The translations under genes were made by a program, and so were the position numbers. From Periplaneta americana (lineage: Eukaryota > Arthropoda > Insecta > Blattodea > Blattidae): a stretch of 64,000 bases of DNA. Below the pieces are notes generated by a model. It saw only the letters and a list, made by a program, of their open reading frames with translations, was not told where the DNA came from and did no database searches. Below, piece after piece: positions 55,393-64,000 of the stretch. Within the stretch, counting starts at the first letter, position 1; every line of letters starts with the position of its first letter. The stretch spans positions 176,540,988 through 176,604,987 of the forward strand of contig NC_091120.1 of NCBI RefSeq assembly GCF_040183065.1. The letters run 5' to 3'.

Positions 55393-56090
55393 TTAAATTT
55401 TTTTAATACATTTTCTAGCTGTGAAGTGTACGAACACCATGGAATGTAAATAAATACAATACAATACGTGCACATCATCAAGTCTGTATATAGTAGGATT
55501 TTTCAAAGGATCCCCAGTCGGTCTCTTTTGTTGCTGGAAGAACTTGGCCACACTGTCCAGCCCGGTCATTAAGGGACGCGTGCGGAAATTTCTAGGCGCG
55601 CAATTGTCACATTTTACATTGACTTCGCCACGTGGGTATGAAACAATCGTATATTTATTTCTATACAACAAATTGTACTTTCATTCAATCAATCACGAAT
55701 TAATGAATGGTTAATTTTGAGTTACTGTGTACATAAAGATCCGTTATAGAACTATTGTAGGGTCAACTTCTTCAAATTAATATTATTTTCATACTTATAT
55801 CAATAATAATAATAATAATAACACCAAAAGAAGATAATGTCAATTTGTATTTCGGTTCTAAATCCGCAGCGAAATCTAAAGTGGTATGTAATAAAATATG
55901 ACAGCATTTTGTTTCTTTTACCTCTATTCGCCTTCACTCTCTCCTAAATGAATCACAAATCTCTCTTGGTTACTGTCCCTGTCGTGCTTCATGTAATTCT
56001 CTTCCGTTTTAATTGCATGTTGAACACAGGAGAACCAATTATGGGGACCGATTGTTGCAACTACGTCACACAGAAGTTAACACACTAGAC
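55393..56090. other. Non-coding stretch, one unassigned minus-strand ORF
   Basis: A 92-codon minus-strand frame at 55,393-55,671 includes RTRPLMTGLDSVAKFFQQQK RPTGDPLKNP, which I cannot assign. A short AAT run lies at 55,803-55,822. Confidence 0.3.
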
Positions 56091-56351
56091 TCATATCAGG
56101 GTAATATTGTTTTTCGTAACATAAGGCTTTAGTTGGTGCCAGATCATTTGCCAAGGATTTAGAATGCATTGGTATGGAGGAAGTCGTAACACTTCGTGTC
56201 CATATGAGGCTGCGAGCTCTCCACTGCATTTCTTACTAATATTGGCTGATTTGATTTCCTGCAACATAACTGCCTTGCTGGGTATGGGGTTGGGCACGGT
56301 AATATTATTGTGCCTCATAAAGTTAATTATGTCTTTAACATTGCTGTTCAT
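56091..56351 (-). pseudogene. DDE transposase C-terminal fragment (Tc1-like)
   Basis: The minus-strand frame reads YGHEVLRLPPYQCILNPWQM IWHQLKPYVTKNN. Related transposases typically have GH.V.RLPPYHCDLNPIE.IWA..K. Both the conserved D and E of that motif are altered (I and Q or W), so the fragment is inactive. It is 5'-truncated and lies next to a mariner relic. Confidence 0.7.
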
Positions 56352-56489
56352 CTATCATTGGTGTCTTGGAGTTGTAATTTACAATATACTCCACAAAACA
56401 ATTGTAATAATAATAATAATAATAAAATTATAGAAGACTTTCAAACAGTGAACAAAAACACTATTTTTTTTTTCTTAACTCTACATTCA

Positions 56490-57560
56490 CAGTACTTTAG
56501 TCCCTTTCACCATTGCTGAAAACAGTGCTGGAACTCTTGAGGCAGGATACTGTTCAAAGCCGTTATCGTGTTTTCTTTGATGTCATCCACATCACTGAAT
56601 CGCTTTCCTTTCAGACATTTCTTCATCCGTGGAAACAAAAAAAGTCCGACAGAGTCAGATTGGGTGAGTAGGGTGGATGAGGCACAAGCACCATGTTGTT
56701 GTTTGTCAAAAACTGTCAGACTGTCAGAGCTGTGTGGGTTGGAGCATTGTCGTGGTGAAGCAACCAGTTCCCATTTCTCCACATTTCGGGGCGTTTTCGT
56801 TGCACACACTCTCGTAATCTTCGTAACACATCCAAATAGAAATGTTGGTTCACTGTTTATCCTGGCGAAACGAACTCTTTGTGAACAATGCCATTCACAT
56901 CAAAAAAGCAAATCAACATTGTTTTCACATTGGATCGCACTTGACGTACTTTCTTGGGTCGTGGTGAATTTGGAGTTTTCACAGACTCGATGCTTGCTTT
57001 GATTCTGGATCGTACCCATAGCACCAAGACTCATCCCCAGTCACAGTTCTTTTAAGAAAATTTGGATCGTTCTGCACTTCACTCTTCAAGTTGCGGCAAA
57101 CTCTTACGCAGTTTTCTCTTTGGTCATCTGTGAGCAAGTGAGGAACAAATTTTGCAGACACCCGTCTCATGTGCAAATCTTCGGTTAAAATTCACTGGAC
57201 TGTGCTCCGTGACAGGTTCGTTTGCTCAGGAACTTCGTCAATGGTATTTCGACGATCTTCATCAATGCACGTTTGATTTTGGCAATGTTTTCGTCATTTT
57301 TTCCTGTCAAAGGATGCCTGGGGTGTGGGCATGTCTTCAGTTGACATGTTGCCAGATTTGAAACGGGAAAACTACTCGTAGACCTGTGATTTTCCCCAAA
57401 GCATCATCATTAAAGGCTTGCTGAAGCATCCCAACGTCTCAGCTGCACTTTACCCTGACAGAAAACAAAATTTCACACACACTCTTTGTTCCTTGTGGTC
57501 GACCATCTCACTAATCACCAAACGGTTGAAACAGGAATGTAAACAACACAGCACTACAAA
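56490..57560 (-). pseudogene. mariner transposase, nearly full length but disrupted
   Basis: The minus strand reads in order: QRLQQAFNDDA (about 57,410), LHMRRVSAKFVPHLLTDDQR, KRTVTGDESWCYGYDPESKQ (first catalytic D in TGD), SNVKTMLICFFDVNGIVHKE F, QRKRPEMWRNGNWLLHHDNA PTH (second D in HHD), PHPPYSPNLTLSDFF, and KKCLKGKRFSDVDDIKENTI. The third catalytic position, D in SPDL, is N here. A TGA after TALTV and at least three frameshifts disable it. TIRs were not located. Confidence 0.85.
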
Positions 57561-57886
57561 CAAACCACTTAACTCAGACTGACGCCAGCTCACTAATGAT
57601 TGCGGGAGATCCCAAATTAACACCACCTAACAGCACAACTCTTAACTACAAAGCATGCGCTTGCAACAGTTCGGTTCCGGTTCTTTTGGGTCCATTCTCG
57701 TATGTTTGCTTCAAAAAGCGGAAACAAAGACTACCCCATCCCCCGAGTGGACAGAAAAGGTTGGGGGATAGTCTTGCTTCAAAAGGCAACCACTCAATGT
57801 GCAGTAGCCTCTGTCTTTAACTGGGGATGCATAGAACGATCCTACTATACATTTTATCAAGAAAGCATGAGTTATTTATTAGATGA
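57561..57886. other. Non-coding stretch with a local inverted repeat
   Basis: GCTTCAAAAAGCGGAAACAA with AAGACTACCCCATCCCCCG is followed at about 57,758-57,790 by GGGGGATAGTCTTGCTTCAA, an imperfect hairpin. No gene recognised. Confidence 0.4.
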
Positions 57887-59100
57887 CTAGCCGTACCCAT
57901 GCACTCCGCTGCACCCGTTAGAAATAAATATAAAGTAATTACATAATTAAAATAGGACATTTGATCCAGGGGACATTCGTGTTTGATAGAAGGATAAATC
58001 GTTTAATATGTTACTTAATTTAAATTGTATTTAAATAATTAAAATGCGATCATTTTGGTCCAGAGAGCACTCATTTGGTGCAATGACAATTCCTTTAACA
58101 TCTTTCTTAATTGTTATTACATGCAACCTTAGTTTAATGAAGATTGACATCATTTAGGTTTATTGTGTATACTTTACATTACTTGCTATATGTTTCCATT
58201 GAATTATGGTAATAACTTAATTTTAACCCTTGTTTTCTACGTCTTCAGTAAATGGCGCTTGGCCCACTATGGTTCTGAAACCTTCATATAACTTAAATAG
58301 TGATACGTGATATGTAATTATATTTCTTTCTTTCGAAAATGTAAGAATTCACGATCTCCTATGTACCATTGCCATGGAATGAATAAATGTGTTTTTTCTT
58401 CCTACTAAAAAATTTTATATTTTGCACATAGGAGTTATTGCAGGAACAACAACGCTATAATCTGAGGCGGTGGTGAAAATGTATTATATTGTTATTTTAA
58501 GTCTTGTATATCCTTTAATCGATATTACTTCATACAAACACAGAAACATACTCTGTAGGCTATGTTTAATAGCTTTTGTTTATTGTTGTCCAAGGCCCCT
58601 TATAGATGAAGTCATTTGTTTTTTATTTCATCATAGCGCCTTTAGATGGCATTGTTACATAAATTTTAAAACTCATTTATCTCATGAAATATCAGTCCTA
58701 TCAAAATTTTGCACAGAATAAAACTTATCGGAAATATTTAAAAAAAAAAACTTTTGTTATGTAACATTTTTCACGAAAATTAATAATAAGGGAGATATTT
58801 GGATTTATTTAATTCAAGCCCCCTTATAACCCCCTTTTAAATAAAGTATTTTGAATGCCATATAGCCTAAAATCTAAGTTACAACGAACTTAATTTATAT
58901 TCCAATTTTCGTATAAATCAGTTCAGCCATTATCGCGTGAAAAGGTAACAAACATCCAGACAGACAGACATAGAAACAAAAATTTCAAAAAAGCGATTTT
59001 CGGTTTCAGGATGGTTAATTATACATGTTAACACCAATTATTTTTGGAAAATCGAAAATTACCAGAAAAATTTTGGCTACAGATTTATTATTAGTATAGA
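57887..59100 (-). mobile_element. Non-autonomous Helitron, copy 2
   Basis: On the minus strand it begins TCTATACTAATAATAAATCT (5' end at 59,100) and ends GGGTACGGCTAG (3' end at 57,887) after a hairpin-capable TGCAGCGGAGTGCA. It is inserted between A and T in minus orientation. It is homologous over its length to 52,141-53,314 but has a single copy of the segment duplicated there and fewer TCTG units. The 5' end is 53 bp from a putative splice acceptor of the downstream gene. Confidence 0.85.
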
Positions 59101-59153
59101 TTTTAAATGTATACCTTTGCCAACAGTATTAAAATTGGATTTTAATGTTGCAG

Positions 59154-59183
59154 ATGCTTATGTGCAACGTCTGATTTGTCACC
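59154..59183 (+). promoter_or_regulatory. Putative splice acceptor and start context of the NTF2-like gene
   Basis: TTTAATGTTGCAG ends at 59,153. The ATG at 59,184 has a strong context, TCACCATGG. A 5' non-coding exon upstream is inferred, not seen. Confidence 0.4.
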
Positions 59184-60047
59184 ATGGCATGTATGGGTGA
59201 GAAACAAGCTGCTGAACACTTCGCTGAAGTGTATTGCAATTTGCTAGATAAGCATCGTGAACGACTGGGATTTTACCTGGCAGATGATGCTGTTTTAGAT
59301 TGGTTTGGTCGCACTGTTAGTGGGAAAGAATCTATCGCTGGTTTCATTAACCTAGAAGTGCCAGAAACCCAACACTGTTTAACATCAATTCTGCCTTCAG
59401 ATCCCATTCAGCATCGTAAGAGGTCGTATGTTGAACCAATGGATGACAGTGTAATGTCATCTAAGGACCAGAAACACCTCGATGATTCTCTGTCAGATGA
59501 TGAACTCGCAAAGCCATTGGTTAATACAGATTTTATTACTTCGTCAACCAAAGATATTGTGTCTGAAATTAACTTGAACAGGTTGTCTTTAGAACGCACT
59601 GGCCTCGAATCCACATTTGAATCTGTAGAATCTTGGGAGTCCCGTTTTACAACTCCAATGAACTGTGAGATTCCAACAGCCTCTGAGAATTATAACAAGT
59701 TTGAAGAGGGTCAAGGAGACTGTTTTCCAAAAGCCAGCATTAGTACTTCTGCCAAAGCAAACAGGTTTTTGGAAGCAAGAGGAAGCATTCAGTTCCTGCG
59801 TACCAAGCAGCCCAAGATGGCACCAAAGAATATGAAACTGCTGTCTGACACCATGAAATGGGGTCGCCACTTCAAGCTGCAGATAGCTTACACTGGGCCA
59901 AACACAGGATTTCATCAGGATCGCGGTGATGGGTTTACAGAAGACTTTAAGATATGGCTTCTGGTATATCAAGATAACACAAGCTGCAGAAGAAATCTCT
60001 CTAATGATTTTGATCGAGTAACCGGTAAAGCAACAGAAACTGGCTGA
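59184..60047 (+). CDS. NTF2-like domain protein, split domain
   Basis: A 287-residue frame starting MACMGEKQAAEHFAEVYCNL. Residues about 9-70 (AEVYCNLLDKHRERLGFYLA, DDAVLDWFGRTVSGKESIAG F) match the helix and first strands of the NTF2 fold, including the W.G..VSG..SI..F pattern of nuclear transport factor 2 and Nxt proteins. Residues about 72-220 are polar and Ser/Asp/Glu-rich, probably disordered. Residues about 225-263 (KWGRHFKLQIAYTGP, DFKIWLLVYQD) look like the closing strands of the same fold. I infer a domain interrupted by a long insert. Similar insect orphan proteins exist to my recollection, but I cannot name this one. Function is unknown; NTF2-like folds often bind partners such as mRNA export factors. 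Start chosen on Kozak context. Confidence 0.65.
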   Translation: MACMGEKQAAEHFAEVYCNLLDKHRERLGFYLADDAVLDWFGRTVSGKESIAGFINLEVPETQHCLTSILPSDPIQHRKRSYVEPMDDSVMSSKDQKHLDDSLSDDELAKPLVNTDFITSSTKDIVSEINLNRLSLERTGLESTFESVESWESRFTTPMNCEIPTASENYNKFEEGQGDCFPKASISTSAKANRFLEARGSIQFLRTKQPKMAPKNMKLLSDTMKWGRHFKLQIAYTGPNTGFHQDRGDGFTEDFKIWLLVYQDNTSCRRNLSNDFDRVTGKATETG

Positions 60048-60410
60048 TGTAAACTGTTTCACAGTCTTCAAATGCTTCTTAATTGTTGTTGTATAGTTCT
60101 ATATTGCCTGTAGAGTTTCTTGCCTTATTGACTTGCTTTTAGAGATTATTTTAATACTGTAATATTAAGGCTCCTAGGCAATAATATGACATCACATTAA
60201 AAGTTGTGATCTGTTTTTAATTTACAGTACACTCTAGATTAATTTCCTTTTTAATTTAAAATATTGATTTGTGTATTTTCAGTCAAACGAAGACTTTGTA
60301 TGCATTTCCGTTTCTTCATTATAAAAAGCATTCCAGTTAGCAGTTAAAAATAGTCTTTACACATTTAAAAATAGTCTTTTAATTTTATTACAATCCACTT
60401 TTTTTGCATA
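60048..60410 (+). other. Probable 3' UTR of the NTF2-like gene
   Basis: AT-rich sequence after the stop, with no canonical AATAAA close by. A Tigger relic begins at 60,411. Confidence 0.35.
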
Positions 60411-61284
60411 CGGTTTGACCTCGATTTCTCAAATCGCAACAGGACCAAAAAATAGTTTTACTTGTAGAAATTTCGAGTTATTGAAATTTCATTTTAAAAT
60501 TACAAAATAACATACTGTAAAAGATTACCTGTACATGCAGGATTATGTTTTACAAGAGGAGCACTGTATGACTGCAAATAGTCTGTCATTTTTTTCTGTT
60601 TCTTATCTTGTTTTCTTCCACGTAATTTTCCAACACATTAACAACACTGAAAAGATTATCATTCACATATGATTGTCCCTGGATGTAAGATCGAATTGTT
60701 GCTAGAGCACCTAATGTCTGGTTCACAGATGGTGTTAGATAACATTCAACCTGGCCAACCTCGACTAACTCATCTTCTTCTGATTCCCCCAGATCCACTG
60801 TTGCATTACTCTGGTCCATTCTGGCACTAAGTACACTTGCATCCATTGGATTCTCGGCCATGATAACTTGAGAGTCGAAGGTATCATAGTCAGCATCACA
60901 ACTGACAATCCATTGGTGCTGTAACCATTCATCAAGACCAGAGGGTGGTTAGCTCCTTTTCATCTTCTTCACCGTCAACAGGCCTGAGTCACCGTACGAA
61001 AATCCTGCTTTTCGAAAGCAATTTGAGATTGTTTCTGTTTTGATATCGGTCCAAACTTGGGAAGTAACATTATAGAACCAAAAAGGTTAATCTCAGACAC
61101 TATAGAATTCTAGATAAGAGTATTTTCTGTCTCTTGGGATCAAATTTTTGTCTCTAATTACCGAAAATTCGAAATATCGATGATTATTAACACGTAAAGT
61201 ACATGTAATATGGTCGGGACCAAGAAAATTCTTCGAGAAATAGAATATTCGAGTTAAGCAGTTCGAGAAATCGAGATCAGACTG
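60411..61284 (-). mobile_element. Tigger/pogo-like transposon relic
   Basis: The left end CGGTTTGACCTCGATTTCTC and right end (complement) CAGTCTGATCTCGATTTCTC are inverted repeats with TA on both outer sides (60,409-60,410 and 61,285-61,286). AGAAATTTCGAGTTATTG- and CTTCGAGAAATAGAATATTCGAGTTA-like motifs repeat just inside. On the minus strand (about 60,950-60,586) the C-terminal part of a Tigger transposase remains: DEWLQHQWIVSCDADYDTFD, VEVGQVE, LGALATIRSYIQ and VVNVLENYVEENKIRNRKK. The DDE core is deleted. Confidence 0.8.
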
Positions 61285-61286
61285 TA

Positions 61287-64000
61287 TTATATATGAGCTC
61301 TTGGGAAAATTCACTACTTTCAAATGCAGTTTTGGAGAGGATGCATGTTTGTCTGTTATTGAAGGATTGTAAATTGTATCCTACACTGTTTTATCTCTTA
61401 ACATAATTATATGTTTGCTTTCATGTAATAAAATTGTATTTTAACACTTTTAAAATCTTTACAGATGGAATTGAAATACCCATATTTTGGCTCATAATAT
61501 TATGTATCATTGAAGTAATGCAAAATTATTTCATGGTGTGTTCATACTTGCAGTCCTCCCTTTTTTCTTTTTTTGTTTTCGGCTACTTATTAAGAAGATT
61601 TTTTTTCCACATGTTACGCTCTTGGCTCAGAGCATATGAGTTTATGCTAATAGCGTTTTTCTTTTCATTTTTATGTGCAAACATTCCAGTGTGACTACTT
61701 CCATAACATTTCAGCTATAGTAAATATACTCTTTCTTTTCTTTCCAGTATATGAATTAATACTTATTAAACTATAATGCTTATTTACGTCATTGGTAATT
61801 TGAATGATACAGGTATCAATTAATTCAAAAGGTGACAATCTTTTCCCACTGTTGTATAATAATTTTGGTTACAGTTTCTGACAATTTAGCCGCTTGAGTA
61901 AAACAGTCCAGTCAGCAATACCTTTAAAGTTTTTGCCAATCACATGTCACCCATGCTCACAACTCTTCCGCATTAGCATCAAAATGCGATATTGAAAAAG
62001 GACAGAGCTCTGAAAATATGGTACGAGTAATTTTATATCTTGTATCCTGAGTGCAGCCCTGCTTTGAATTGATGGTACTATTTTTATTGTAACATCATTG
62101 TCCTTGTTAAATTTTTGGGTATTTCAGCTTATTTAATCAAGTAAAAAGCTCCTCTCATTGTGTTGTTTTCACCCATCATCCCCTTAAAGAACTAATAAGT
62201 ACTTGGAAGCAATAAATAACACTCAAGGAAGAAAAACAGCATTGAAACTAATTAATCTATAGTCCATACTAGATACAGTACTCATCAGACTGTCAGCAAA
62301 AAGGAAAATTAAAAAATAAAATTAGAATCAGTTTTCCTTGGAAAGAATTAAACTAATTGCTCCTCAGAAGAATAGTCATTGCCTACAAACTGATAATGAA
62401 GTAATAGAAGAGTTAGTATATGTATACCGCCGTTATAATGAAGATCTTTTTAGGGTAAATTGAATTTTCTTGATTTAGTTATATAAATTATTTCAGGTCA
62501 AGGTGCAGTTTATATTTTGGTGGAGATGGATTACATTTATATTTGTTATTGGATTAATATTTGAAATTTTGTTATGAAATTGGTATTTTCTCGCTGTTTA
62601 GCCGTTGTATTTCAGTAGGTTAGAACAAAACTTCCTTTGATGCAGAACACTAAGCAGTAGAAATAAAATTGTCTTCATTCAGCCATCATTCATACCCAAA
62701 ACACCCAGAAAAATAGTGCTACTGGTTGATTTAAAATCAATAATAGAAGCAGTCACTTATGATACAAAACTTCAGTCAACGATTGATGAAAAAGAGTAAC
62801 TGAGAGAAGTACAGAAATGTATAAGCTTTAAATAAATTGTTTTCATGTTTGTTTACATGATAATTAACGCATAATCTTTTGGCAAATGAGAGAAAAATCA
62901 TAACAATAAAACATTTAATAAACTTAAATTAAAAGAATTATGAAAACAAGATCCAAATAATTTACACAAACAATTGCAATAAAATAATTAAAAGAAAAAA
63001 TTGAGAAAATGTTCAAAAATGCCAGAAAACAAGTTTTACACGGCCAAAAAGAGGCAGTAGCACTTCTTGAGACTTTTCACAGTGGTCAGATTTTGTTGGT
63101 CACAACTTAATTCATTAGAGTTAGTCGTACATGAATAAATTACCCCAAGTTTTAAGTTATTTTTCTTAGTAACTTGTCATACAAGTAATAGTTCTACATT
63201 TCTTCCTTGACATAATGAATTCCATTTGTTGTCATTTCTTTATGCAATTTTCTTCAACTTATGAATTAGTTCATACTCATCGATGAAATGTTGTTCATTA
63301 ATACATATGTTTTGATTTCATTATAGCATGAAGAGATGCTATAGCAATATATTCTGTTGGTGTATAATTTTAGTTTGAGCAACTTGCATTTTCTTGAAAT
63401 AATTTACAAGAACAAACTTTGTTCACTATTCCAACATACAGGAAAAAGGAAATTACACTGTATTATAATTGATCTAAGTACTAATGTTATTTTTTTGTAC
63501 CAAAGGCTTCATTTAATTTCTTTCATATTCTTGAAAATAGTTACATTTGCTGCCTTGCAAAGGTGGCAGGCATTAAAACATTTCATTATGGTTTCTGATT
63601 TTTATCGTAATCCAGTATATATTATAAATGAATTCATTCCACTTATAAAGATGATAAAAAATAGAGAAATGTAGTAAAATGTATAAGAGATGAATAGAAT
63701 AAATTGTGTTTTATTTGCATTTGAACTTATAATTCACACCATGATAATTGTATCAATCATAAGTGTGTGTGTCGAAGGATATAAAAATCACTGGCAGTTT
63801 AAATCTGTAAAGTTATTTGGAGACTTCTTTTGCAGTATTTTTCTAAGCCTGTCTTCCTGTTTTAGTAATGAGATATTTTAACAGGGTTCAGTTAATCTAG
63901 AGTGTACAGTAATCAGAAAGTGAATGTTGTTACCTAGCATATGTCAGAGATATAATCTTGAAGCATAGGTTAACATTCTTAATAGCAACTTACCGTAATG
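61287..64000. other. Long non-coding stretch to the window end
   Basis: AT-rich. A 105-codon ORF at 63,357-63,674 and others lack recognisable domains. I see no transposon termini, tRNA or exon structure; it could be intergenic or intronic. Confidence 0.4.

Noticed and set aside
59589-60071. 160-codon minus-strand ORF
   Set aside because: It is antisense to the NTF2-like coding frame and shows no domain of its own.
60586-60861. Host gene on the minus strand
   Set aside because: The frame lies within Tigger-type TIRs and matches the C-terminal acidic/helical part of such transposases.

Overview
The window reads as nuclear DNA of an insect with a large, repeat-rich genome. It is AT-rich, full of A/T tri- and tetranucleotide arrays, has spliced genes with GT-AG introns, and is packed with eukaryotic transposons. 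Two tRNA-derived SINEs and a LINE C-terminal tail (WAGHVARM / REVGYDDRDW block) resemble families I associate with cockroaches and termites (Blattodea, e.g. Periplaneta). That assignment is recognition, not a search result.

Host genes are sparse. A PDGF/VEGF-related factor (Pvf-like) gene runs on the minus strand from about 53.7 to 47.8 kb: a mini-exon, a cystine-knot exon, the end of the knot, and a CxCxC-type cysteine-rich exon. Its 5' exons are not identified. A plus-strand reading frame at 59,184-60,047 encodes a protein with an apparently split NTF2-like domain. A weak candidate exon lies at 37.5 kb.

Layout: 0-12 kb holds a decayed transposon ORF at the left edge, SINE copies and a series of small TIR elements, several with clean target duplications. 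12.4-15.2 kb is a complete piggyBac element with an intact transposase, perfect 15-bp TIRs and TTAA duplications. 15.2-25 kb holds a tandem duplication, LINE tails, a Tc1-like element inside an AAT microsatellite, long TTTA/TCTA arrays and a TTAA MITE. 25.2-29.4 kb holds a 1.7-kb hAT-like element, a near-perfect 1.94-kb palindrome of two Penelope-like GIY-YIG fragments and a MITE with 7-bp target duplications. 30-31 kb is a roughly 0.9-kb TTTA array. 32-46 kb is intergenic with mariner, pogo/Tigger, SINE and tRNA-like repeats, including a 128-bp-arm hairpin. 46-61 kb holds the host genes, with LINE, Helitron, mariner and Tigger remains in introns and flanks. The last 2.7 kb shows no recognisable gene.

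Most coding capacity belongs to mobile elements. The only apparently intact transposase is the piggyBac one; the Penelope-like plus-strand fragment is open but 5'-truncated. No rRNA gene, convincing functional tRNA gene or CRISPR array is visible.
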